Shown in pieces: positions 1 through 9,870 of a stretch of 64,000 nt of DNA. Where the stretch lies: the NCBI GenBank assembly GCA_013397695.1, contig VYZI01000108.1, positions 2,022,112 through 2,086,111 on the forward strand, given 5' to 3'. Numbering within the stretch: the first letter of the stretch is position 1; each line of letters starts with the position of its first letter. The stretch is from Centropus unirufus. Its lineage: Eukaryota; Chordata; Aves; Cuculiformes; Centropidae. The notes beneath the pieces are model-generated. The model saw nothing but the letters and a program-made list of their open reading frames with translations, was not told where the DNA came from and searched no databases. Position numbers and translations under genes: made by a program.

Positions 1-34
1 AATAAGAATAAGAATAAAGAATATAAGAATAAAT
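1..34. repeat. AATAAG-type simple repeat
   Basis: The window opens with imperfect AATAAG/AATAAAG units that decay into AATATAAG and AATAAATG. It is a short, interrupted A-rich microsatellite cut by the window edge, so its full length is unknown. Confidence 0.8.
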
Positions 35-129
35 GTAAGATAGTAACATACCTGAAAAAAATGTAGCACATACATATTGCAGATAGATGTGGGAAATATA
101 CCATTGGAACTGCTAGGAGACGATGTCAA

Positions 130-1160
130 TAAAGGTTCACCTGAGTCATCATCAGGCACTGATGCTGTAGGAACAGGGAAGCAAGACAGCTTCAGGCGCA
201 ACAGGCTGAACTCCACTTGAAAGAGGAAAGGCAATACCAGGGTTCTATGGACTCTTTAAAAGGAAAAGCACATGTAATGATTTAATTTGCTTTTTGTATT
301 TATTAAGTTCTTGATGAACTGAATTAGCCTTTGGAATCTTTATCTTCAAGCTTCAGTTCATGTTCAGATCTATTTCTAACACAAAGAGAATTAGCTATAT
401 GCCTCCTCTAACAATTTAGAAAGATTTTTAACTGAATGTCATTCCACATTCATACCACCTTCTCTTTCTTCCTCTGCTCCTCTTCAGTTAGTTCAGCCTC
501 ATGTAACTCTTGAGTACTATCTTTCATCAAATACAGCTTTCCATCTGAGGCTTACTCTTTGGTCTACACCATCATCTTCCTCAGGCCCTCTGGAGCTATG
601 AATGTGCTCCTTCCACGTGGCTTTCCAAACATCGTTAATTGTCTTGCTGGTTATTGAGTCCCATACAGCAAGAATGTTTTCCAAGGCATGTAGATATTGA
701 AATTCTTCCAAAACTCACTCAACCAGTGTAATGTTTGCCTTTGTTCCAAGTAATTCCATCAATGTTTGTTTTGAATAAAACATTTTAAGAGTTAGCAGTT
801 GCTCCTTGGTCTGCTGGTTGCATAAGTGGGGTGGTGACAAAAACACAGCTTGAATGTTTGGGTGCAAATCACCCAGGTGAGATGGGTGGACAAGTGTGTT
901 ACTGAAGATCACCAAGGCTTGTAACATGGAAAACAATGGAAACCACCCATGTCATTTTATTTGTGAACTAGCAAACTTGTGGCCCATGTAGGCCCACGCA
1001 AGCCTTGGGCCTTGGGTTTTGGGGGTGGGTGCCTGCAGCATCACCCCACAAGCTGAGAAACTTGGCTGTGTTTTTCAGCCTTGAGTCTTGGCACTCACTT
1101 CTCCCCTGAAGGGATAAAGGTTCTTGGTGGTGTGGAATTCCAAGAGTCCTCCTTCTGCTC
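130..1160 (-). mobile_element. Decayed Tigger/pogo-type DNA transposon (Tc1/mariner superfamily)
   Basis: Read on the minus strand, several broken frames line up in the right order with the catalytic and C-terminal parts of Tigger (TIGD1/JRK-like) transposases. Around 1136-1033 there is a block beginning PRTFIPSGEKS and ending in GDAAG, matching the family's SRTFI..EEKS...NAAG region. Around 905-750 comes the N..HP..L.DLHPN...VFL block, and around 700-600 the ALENI..VWDS.TS.TINDVWKATW block. Further down, 510-460 reads ELHEAELTEEEQ, and about 230-130 holds an acidic/serine-rich stretch (PDDDSGEP...SSPSSS) like the family C-terminus. The frames are split by stops and shifts, so the element is dead. 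I could not find its terminal inverted repeats, so the borders are approximate. The N-terminal DNA-binding part should lie beyond 1160 but is not recognisable. The family call is firm; the exact subfamily is not. Confidence 0.72.
460..1140 (-). pseudogene. Tigger-like transposase pseudogene, DDE and C-terminal part
   Basis: In an active family member this protein would cut and paste its own element using a DDE/DDD catalytic triad. Here the second catalytic Asp, expected just before Asn-Ala-Pro-Gly-His-Pro, reads Ser at about 901-903 (context FSNTLVHP). The third acidic residue, expected in the LQPMDQG block, appears as Glu in a degraded context (QQTKEQ, with about one codon missing). The longest surviving frames are only 64 and 73 codons (517-711 and 715-936), followed by a frame change into the ELHEAELTEEEQ segment. 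There is no sign of domestication, because no single frame spans the domain and catalytic residues are lost. Everything suggests neutral decay of an old copy. Confidence 0.65.
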
Positions 1161-4100
1161 TATTGATCACCTGCTGTAGTGTGTAACAATGCTATGCGCA
1201 TTTTCAGTGACTTCTGCCAAATAATACCAGAGCATAGTGGGAGAAAGCTCTGATTTTCATCGTCCCTCCGTATTGAACACATTTTTTGATCAAGGGTTCC
1301 CTCACATGACCAGACATCTTCACAAGTAAACCACTTGAAATTTGTGCTGGTTTCTAATGAGTCAATATTTTGGTTTACTGATCTTATGCTAGATTCATCC
1401 CCAGCTACACACAACCAAGGCCTGATGCAAATTCACCATTTGCCTGTGTTCTTCACATTTTCATCTTTGTTTTGAATGATAATAGCTTTTATGGACTTCT
1501 TATTGATATTTTCTGCCAGGGCTGAAACACACTTCTTCAGTGCCACTGGGCTTCCGGAGAGGTTGTACACGAGAAGACTGTAAAGTAGAAGAAATCTCCT
1601 CAACTGCATGAAAACGTTATTTGAACACCTGCAGCCTTGCCACATGTAGCCCACAATCTGTCTTGCACTGCGGCTGAAGTACATGATATGCGCTACCATG
1701 CTATTGCAATTCTTGGCAATTTCTTTTCCATTGTTTGTCATTTTCCTAAACCATTCCTAAATCCCACTCAATGTTTCTCAATTTGTTTCTCAAAGGGAAG
1801 GGAAGGCAAGAAAAGAGAAGGGAAAGACACTTAAAAACTAAATAGTGCAGGTGTGAAATCAGCAATTTGGAGACTTTTTCAGAGGGACTTCTGCAAGGGC
1901 TGCACAGATGCGAGTGATGTGCTGTTTGCTGAGCAACCATTAGGCTGGACTGCAGAATATGCAACTTAATTCAATAGGTAAGGAGCAGAGAGTGCAAGAG
2001 GGAGAGATACTGCCTCATTTCCCAGGACATACGGAAATGCTAAGGTTGACAGTTGTTAGCAAGTTGTCCAGTTGTCCTTCTGGAACAATATTGCTGGCCC
2101 AGTGCTATATGGCAGACTGAACTCCCACTGAAGTCCTGGGGTTGGGTCACAACCTGGTGAAATCGTACCTTATGGGGAGCATTCTCCCTGGTTGTCTCCC
2201 AAAGCCAAAATACCAAACCTAATGCAAGACTGTGTGAACGTGTCATCTTCTATACTTAATTTACATCCTTTTAAATCAACCAAAACTTAATTTCCAAGTG
2301 GAAAATGGAAGGGAACCTTGGAAGAAGACTATTGATGCTCCTAGAAAAAATACCTAAATTTTTAGAAACCTTCCCAAACTGTTAAAAAATAACAATTTTC
2401 TGATGATGCAGCAACATAGAGGTAGCAACATAGAGACAGAGAAGAAACATTACTTCAGAAAATAATAAACATCTACTTTTTATATGTTGAAAAGGTATGA
2501 TTTTAAATCCCACTTTTGACATTCACCCCACAGCCACTTTAAAGGTAACCCACAGGCTCAACGGGAAGACAGTAAACTTAAATCATAATTACCTCATAAA
2601 AGGTTTCTCTGAATGCCAGAGATCTGGTTTTGCTTCACAAAAAGTACCATAAATCTATTGTGTTCTACCCAGTTTTATTTAAAGGCAATTAGCGCTTGCA
2701 TTGAAATGGAAAGAAAAACAGAAACAACACCTTCAAAACTTCGCTGTCATTCACACAGATGTGAAACCCTGATTCTCTGCTCTCATTAAGGAGCTGTTCA
2801 TTAGAGGACAGCATGATCCACAAGTGCTAAGGTCTTACATTAACAGTGAACTACAGAAAATCTCTCCTGTTTGGAAGCCCACATTAATATTTCTTCTGCA
2901 AAGGGATTTCTTTTTAATGTAATCTAGTGCTGTATGTGTTACTGTACAGAAGAAAAAAATATTTTTCAATGCAATCTTGATGTGGCTTTAATATATCACA
3001 GGGTGACATCTGACGCTGCACTGAGAGAATAACACCTCTCTGGGTAATCTTTCCAACAGAGCCTGAAAATGAGCAGTCTGTGCCATTAATATGGCCAACA
3101 TAATTAGCAGAGCAGTATGACTGATCTTTTTTTAATCAACATTTCCTAAAGCTATTTCTCCAACCAAAGCTGCTCTAGCCTGTGGACCCAGCAAAAGCTA
3201 AACTTGAGCATGCCCAAATAGGCTGCAATTTTGAAGCACAGGTAGGGAGATAAAAGGCAACATAGCTGCCTACCTTCAACATGATTTCCAAATTAAGCAC
3301 ATAATCGAGTCACCAATAATTTGTCAGCAGAGAGCCAAAGTCCATAAGGAAGGTTGCCCATGTTGTATGTTCAGATATGTTGAGACTGTGGTTTTGACTA
3401 ATTTGGATATAATGACACAATTTTCATGCATCTATTTCTTTTGCTCATATGGCAAGGTCCCCTCTATTTGCAAGCCAGTATGCAGTCAGAGACCAGTGGC
3501 ACCGATGTGCTACGTCACACTGTAGAACCCACCAGAGAAGCCTTCGGGAAGGTCTGTGACTTGCGGATGTCATTTGCCTGGACACAGCTGGACTTCTAGG
3601 CAAGACTGTAGTGGGAAAGGCAATCAATGAGGATGATGATTGCTCTTAGAATATGAAGGGCTGGACTTGGCCAATACCTGCACTCACCTTCTGACAGGAT
3701 AAAGGACCAGAAGTGGCATGTTCTGAGATGTTGAAACCACAGTGGTTCTGCGCTAACAAGGTAACCTTTTAAAAAAATACCTGAACTCTACTGGATTATG
3801 CTGAACTTCCACGTGCAGTGTCATTGATTCAAGACTATCAGATCTGTATTCGGAAGCACAAAGGCAAGAATTTAATTTTGAAACATAGCTAGTGAAAGAT
3901 AATGAACTCACCCAGGTGAATGCAAAAGTCTTGACTTAGAAGTAGATTATCTCAGCAAAAGACACACGTGTAAAGAAAAACCTGGTAAACACTCCACGTA
4001 TTGCTAGTCATTACTGTCTCTTTTTGCTGGGAAAAGTGATCATAAATACATCATACATTGCAAATACCTGGTGCACAGAGGCTAAAAGAGCACTATTGTT

Positions 4101-4692
4101 ACGACTACTGATCATTATGTCTTGGTATTGTTCTGCAGGAATATAACTTGAAGACAACTGTATTGACAAAAAAAAACTAAGAAAAGGAAAACATCAGTGG
4201 TTGAAAATTGTTGTAGACAAGATCTTTAAAAAACGTAGGCTGAATTTGGCACTGGCACAATAATAAGGAAGGTTTAGTATAGTTGAGAGCAAACAAATAG
4301 CAATGAAGAAGGTTAGCCTTTGGCTCTTTGGAGTTAAGGATTGCAGTCTCCTTAGAGAGCAGCGGCAAAGTCTGCAGGTCCAGGGTTAGATCAGCAGGAG
4401 TAGCGTCCTTAAGTCTGATGGGCTAATCCAAGATGCAAAGTCAAGGGAGATGTTTTCTTGTTGAGAAAATCCGTTTGACCACTCTGCCTGTAAAATTAGC
4501 GTATTTCCTGTCACATACATCTTGTAGACAAGCTTTGATGAACTTCCTCATAAGTGAGCAAATTTTTAGTCTCATGAAGACAAGCTGCGGAGCCTTTAAT
4601 CTCTGGTTTTTTATTTTACAAGGTGTGATTTCCATCAAGTTCTAGATGAGGAGTACAGAGGGAAAACTGTCTGCCTGCTTTGGTCCTTGATT
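1161..4692. other. Non-coding stretch, no gene recognised
   Basis: No coding region or known repeat is recognised with confidence. The first 600 bases would be where the transposase N-terminus of the neighbouring Tigger copy should lie. A 102-codon minus-strand frame at 1433-1741 is the only long one there, and I see no helix-turn-helix pattern in it. A purine-rich tract lies at 1794-1828. The piece at 2660-2960 is AT-rich with the look of conserved non-coding DNA. Two 17-base segments at 3367-3383 and 3718-3734 agree at 15 positions. Confidence 0.6.
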
Positions 4693-5870
4693 ATCATAGA
4701 ATGATAGAGCTACAGAACAGTTTGGGTTGCAAGGGTCATTCAAAGGTCATCTAGTCCAGCCCCCTGCAATAAGCAGGAACCTCCTCAACTAGGTCAGGTT
4801 GCTCAGAGTCCCATTCAACATGACTTTGAATGTTTCCAAGGATGGGGCATCTATCACCCCTCTGAGCAACCTCTTCCAAGTGACTAACCACCCTCATTGT
4901 AAAGAGTTTCTTCCTTACGTCTAGTCTGAATCTACTCTCTCTTAGTTTAGAACCCTTACCCCTTGTCCAATCACAACAGGCCCTGCTAAAAAGTTTGTCT
5001 CCATCTTTTTTACAAGCCCCCTTTAATTATTACAAGGCCTCAATCAGCTTTACCCAGAGCCTTCTCTTCTCCAGGCTGAACACCCCCAGCTCTCAGCCTG
5101 TCCCCACAAGGGAGGTGGTCCATCCTCCTGATCGCTTTTGTGGCCCTCCTCTGGACTCACTCCCACAGGTCTATGTCTTTCTTGGATGAGGACTCCAGAG
5201 CTGGATGCAGTACCCCATTGCAGGGTTTCACAAGAGCAGTGTAGAGGGGCAGAGTCACCTCCCTCGACCTGCTGGCCACACTTCTTTTGGTGCAGCCCAG
5301 GATACAGTTGGTTTTCTTGGCTGTGAGCGGACATTGCTGGCTCGTGCCCATACTTTCATCCACTGGCACCCATAAGTCCTCTTCAGAGTTGCTCTCATTC
5401 TACACATACCCCAGCCTATATTGATACTGGAGGTTGCCCCAGCCCAGGTACAGAACCTTGCACTAGGTTTTGTTGAACCTGATGAGGTTTACATGGGCCC
5501 ATTTCTCAAGCTTATCCAGATTTGTCTAGATGGCATCCTGTCCCTCAGGCATGTTTCCTGCATTATTCAGCTTGACGTTGTCTGTGAACTGATGGTGTAC
5601 TCGATCCCACTGTCTATGTCATTGGTGAAGATATTAATCAGTATAGCCAATATAAAAAATATAGACCTTTGAGCAACACTGCTTTTCGCTGATATCCACC
5701 AGAACATTGAGCCGTTGGTCACTGCCCTCTGAATATGACCATCCAACTGATTCCTCATCCACTAAACTGTCCAACCATCAAATCCCTATCTCTCCAATTT
5801 AGAGAGAAGCATGTTGTGGGGGACCACATTAAAGGTCTTATAGAAGTCCAGATAGACAGCATCTACCCTT
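4693..5870 (-). mobile_element. CR1 LINE, 5'-truncated, with reverse-transcriptase remnants
   Basis: The plus strand begins with the ATCATAGAATGATAG signature that is the complement of the CR1 3' end. It continues through the usual CR1 3' region (ATCTAGTCCAGCCCCCTGC, then AGCCTTCTCTTCTCCAGGCT near 5055, then CCTCGACCTGCTGGCCACAC near 5265). The element runs 3' to 5' along the plus strand. Its inner part keeps reverse-transcriptase blocks of the pol-like ORF2: INIFTNDIDSGIEYTIS (about 5645-5595), and VDAVYLDFYKTFN..PHNMLLSKLE at its 5' limit (about 5866-5789). The catalytic FADD box is reduced to roughly FTDN after a frame change near 5590, so the copy is inactive. At about 1.18 kb it is a quarter or so of a full CR1, the usual 5' truncation of target-primed insertion. 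Host genes would not use this sequence; chance frames in it (for example 5050-5334) are not genes. Confidence 0.93.
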
Positions 5871-6904
5871 AGGCTTATGGCAATTCTTGATCCAGAAAAT
5901 AAAGTATCACAATTAGGCTGAAAGTAACTTCTCTCTCTTTGAAAAGCAATTTTTACAAAGTTTATGTAAAGTTTAATTACCTTCATTCAGCAATGGCACA
6001 ATAAAGCGAGTTACATTTAAACCATACTAAATGCCATATTCTTATTTTTCTTCCTTTATCACTCCTTAAAAGGGTATAGCCAAGAGGGAAAACTGTTATC
6101 ATTTTCCTCAGGAACAACATAAATCTTTATCTGCTGATGTTTTAATGTTTATCAGTTAATTATAGATCTTTATTCACATAATCTTTACCAATTAAACATT
6201 CCAAATGCAAAAAGTATTAGCACATATGCAAATTACCACACATTAATATGTAAAACCCCCTAAAATATTTATTTTTAACATTTTCATTTTTAAAAATAGC
6301 ATATTAACAAACACCATCAATATAATATTTGCTCACATGATGGCATCATGCTGTGATTAAAGTCCTTGATTTGCAACAGCCAACAGACTGCCAGCAGCCT
6401 TAGAGCTGTCATCCTGGCACCGGAGACATGCAGGGGGAGGGTAAATGAGGAGGAGGAAGGTGGAAGAGTGGAGAAAGCATCCACCTATGAGGAAAGAAAA
6501 TAACATCATCAGATGAAACAGGAAAGGCTGTATAAATATGTACTTAGCACTAGAAAATTAAAGAAATGTTCTGCTTTATTCAACCACCGTCAGAAGTGTG
6601 ACTGAAGAGTAAGTAATGATTTAATGAAGTTAACAGAAAAGTGCCAGACAGTGAACAAATAATATTCCTAAGAAGTATTCACAATTAATGAACAGTGATC
6701 AGGTTAACCTGCCCTGGTCACCAAGATACAGGTAAGAAGAAACCAAGATTGCCTACATCTATTTTCATAACATTTCCTTCAAAAGGTCCTGCGCGGGAGA
6801 AAATGTTATCAACAATTTAACTCATAGGCAGGTAGCTGCCAATAGATATAGCACAGTGTTTGGGTTTTAACATATAAAGCATAACCCCCAGAGGAAGACA
6901 AAAG
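5871..6904. other. AT-rich non-coding stretch
   Basis: Very AT-rich DNA with no recognisable gene or repeat. From 6150 to 6350 it carries many TTAAT/TATTT words. A purine-rich run (about 6430-6478) follows. Confidence 0.6.
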
Positions 6905-7110
6905 GTTCATAATTCAGGGTGAAGGAACCCAGGAGGTCTAACCGCTTGGTCAAGCATGGCCAGCTGTGGGGTCTGACCAGGTTGCTAAGTGCTTTGTCCA
7001 GTCTGGTCCTGAAAACCTCTGAAGATGGAGATTGTACAGCCCTGGTGAACAAGATCTGCCACTACTTGGCTGTCCTCAAGAGGAAAAAGGTACTCCTTTA
7101 GGATATAAGC
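6905..7110 (-). mobile_element. Old CR1 3'-region fragment
   Basis: The plus strand resembles the complement of the CR1 3' region. It has GGAGGTCTAACCGCTTGGTC, then CCAGGTTGCTAAGTGCTTTG, TCCAGTCTGGTCCTGAAAAC, CTCTGAAGATGGAGATTGTA and CACTACTTGGCTGTCCTCA in the expected order. It has the same orientation as the larger copy 1 kb upstream but is clearly more diverged. The terminal ATTCTATG-type repeat is not visible, so the 3' edge is eroded. A chance 60-codon frame runs through it and has no meaning. Confidence 0.75.
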
Positions 7111-9739
7111 TCTGTAGGCTGTCAGTGGTTTTTAAGTGCCTGGCATAGAAGTGCCCTTGTGTACACCCAGGATCTAGCGTAATCACAGTGAAACAAAGGC
7201 AAAATGACACTGACGACACTGTGGAGTTGAGCCCTCATCCTCTTAGCAGGTCCATGAAAAAGTGACTGAGTCTTGTTTAGCTGGAAGTCTTTAGTGTGAT
7301 GATCAGGAACTGGAGACCACCATGTTGCTTCAACACCTCTTCTGCTGTTGGTCTTTTGGCACACGCAGCAAACTTGCTGCACACATCTGGTTCTTCCTCA
7401 CTTGCTCCCTTCCAGCCATGGAAGGGGTAGATCCCAAAAGGATGAATAACACTGCATCATTGTTCCTCTACCTGATTTTGGGGGACAATCTAGAAGGAAA
7501 TAAGCATCTTACATTTGTAAGCTGATACTGGAGTTGGCTTAAAGACTTGGAAGTAACAGCTCAATAACGTTCGCTTTGAGGACTCAGGTTGTGTGGGTAC
7601 TGACATGACAACTAATGATAACGGTGGCTAATTATTTCATGGCTGATCACAGCATAAGACTTCTGTAAGCCTTATCCATTGAAACAGTATCATAAGAACT
7701 AGAGGAAGATGTTTTACCCGCTCGTATATGCCTTCTATCTCCACTAGATTTTCCAGAATTGTGCTTACTTCAAGTTCAGATTATTTCAAGCAATTAAGTT
7801 CCATAAGTGATATTTTAATGGTAAGTTTTCCAGAATTAAATTGATTTTTCGATCAGATCAGTTCCAAGAGGTCATAATCAGGACAGATAGGCACTCCCCT
7901 AGGTAGCACACAACTTCCAAGAGTTATCTTCTCTGGTGATCTGTGTCATCAACTTCTTTTATTTTAATGAACTTAAATAACCATGCTAGAGAGCATGGAA
8001 GAAGGTCTAAGTACTGAACAGGTTTGGCTTGCTTGCTTGCGAAGTCAGTGCCACCCTTTTATTGATCCTGCCATGTGACTAACACACAGAGTGTCTTCAT
8101 TTACTGAGCGAGGGGCCATCTGTACGAACACAGGGCAGAAGAACTCCAGGCTGCTGGAGTACAATGCACTGATATCATTAGTTCGTTTGTAGCTCTCCCC
8201 TTGATTTAACTAATGCTGCCGGTTATACCCACTGGCCCCAAGCAGTTCCCCCAGGAGGAAGCATCCACCAAGGCAGGTTCCTACCAATCCCTACATATTC
8301 CAGTTGAGCAACAACATCCTGCCCTCTCATTCCTCTGCAGGGACCAGAGAGCAAGGCTCTGGTCCCCTGGCCCCCCCGTTCCCTCCCAGCTGAGCTGATC
8401 CAGCAGGCATCCCTCCTCAGCTCCTTCCCCGGCCCCAGGTGAGGCTGACAGATCAGGCACTCTGCCAGCAGTGGAGACACAATTATGGTCACACATGCTG
8501 GAAGTCGAGAGAAAATGTTATTTTATTTTGAGGGTGGGAAGAGGGTCAGGAGAGGGACTGCAAGGCTTTTAAGCAGTCAAGGCCTCTGACCAAACAGGAT
8601 TGAAAGCTATGCACCATATTTCATATAATTTAAGGCTGAACTGCATCATGTGTTATTAGGTCTCAAAACCATGATGTACGGCAATTTCTCCATCCCCAGT
8701 GAGCTTTTCTGGCTGGGAAGTCAAAGGAATAGTTGGTACTGAGCCAAAGCAGTTTAGGAATTCTTCCTGAAGAAAGGAGGGAGAAATGTGGAGCAGAAAG
8801 CAAGAAGGGCTTGTCTTTGAGGGCATGACAGCCTCTGCTAATGATTTCTAAAGTTTGGTGTGTCTTTCTTCTCCTCCAAACTCTATCTTTTTTCTTTTTT
8901 TTTGTAGGGAAATCCCCTCTTCCCTTCTTTCCAGTTCACGGAGAAATTAACATTAGGACAAAGTGGTCTGTCTCCTGATGGTGACTAACTCTCACCTCCT
9001 GGGGCAGCTCTTGCCCAGCTAGAGGACTGAAGCAGACAAGGATGCTCTGACAGATTCCTAGTGTCCTCACAAATCAGGAGAAATCCGTTACCACAGCTTT
9101 GACAGATGTCTTACACTCATCTCAGGAGCTTAGGAGGGAAGTGAAGGAGGAGGAAAAAGGAGGAGGAGAGCTGAAAGCTTTTCAAAGGCTGTTCAAACAG
9201 AGGCTTTTTTAAAAAAAAAAAAAAAAACAAGGTGAGAAATTAAGATGGGGAAAATACTATAAATCAAAACGTTTATAAATTTATAGCTTTAGTTTAACTA
9301 CAGCTTTATTTCTCTGCCTGTCTCGCACCATGTTTCCATTATTGTCAGGAGAATGAACTGCATGCATACCAAATCAGGTCATTCACAAATATAGAACGAA
9401 CGTCTGTCATTACAGATTTACCACTCCAACTATGGCATATCCTTCTGTCTATAAAAATCCTAATCCATTAGCAGGGCAAGCTCTCTGCATGTCAGCCCTT
9501 TAACACTCCATGCACTTCAACAAACTGGAGGTATGGCCTTCCTTCCACAGGCCATGCATTTGCTTCGAAACAGTGGCAGGACATGTGGATGATGTCCATC
9601 GACTCTATAACAAAGCCAGAATTCTTCATGTGAAGATACACAGCATGCTGAATCCTGGGTGAGCTCTGCACAGATTGAGTGTAAGCCCCAAACCCATAGT
9701 CACCATCACCCTCTTACCTTCCTTGGAACTGATTGTTTA
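7111..9739. other. Non-coding stretch with low-complexity tracts
   Basis: No gene or assigned repeat. Details: a perfect 7-bp hairpin, CCATGCTAGAGAGCATGG, at 7981-7998; a C7 run at 8371-8377 in a locally GC-rich patch (about 8210-8470); and a T-rich tract at about 8888-8905. None of the short frames resembles a known protein. Confidence 0.6.
9130..9227. repeat. Purine tract followed by T6-A17 homopolymer
   Basis: A GGAGGA/GAGGAA-rich purine tract lies at about 9132-9170, and T6 followed directly by A17 at 9205-9227. These are low-complexity sequences. The A17 could be a retroposon tail, but no element is recognised upstream on the plus strand. Confidence 0.7.
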
Positions 9740-9870
9740 TGTGGTTTATGCACAGAAAGAAAAATTAAGAGGCTTGCCCAGAGTCATCTCAGTTCCACTG
9801 CAGAGCAAAAGAGGACCCAGATCTCCAAAATGCCAGCTCTTTGCCTTAGCTTTGGCTGCCTTGAGTGACG
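9740..9870 (-). mobile_element. MIR-like SINE remnant
   Basis: The plus strand matches the complement of the MIR core in order: TTAAGAGGCTTGCCCAGAGT, a stretch of loose similarity, then GACCCAGATCTCC and ATGCCAGCTCTTTGCC. In MIR these correspond to the CTTGCCCAAGGTCACAC, GAACCCAGGTCT and AGCCCGTGCTCTT words. MIR-type elements are ancient in amniotes and rare and highly diverged in birds, so divergence is expected. The following sequence at 9877-9895 (CAGTGCAATGGTTAGGGGC) resembles a MIR start in the opposite direction. The call comes from remembered consensus words, not an alignment. Confidence 0.4.

Noticed and set aside
5050..5369. Several frames of 62-94 codons on both strands
   Set aside because: They lie inside the CR1 3' region and are shadows of the repeat.
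7322..7525. 67-codon frame after the CR1 scrap
   Set aside because: No similarity to a CR1 ORF or a known protein; ordinary chance frame.
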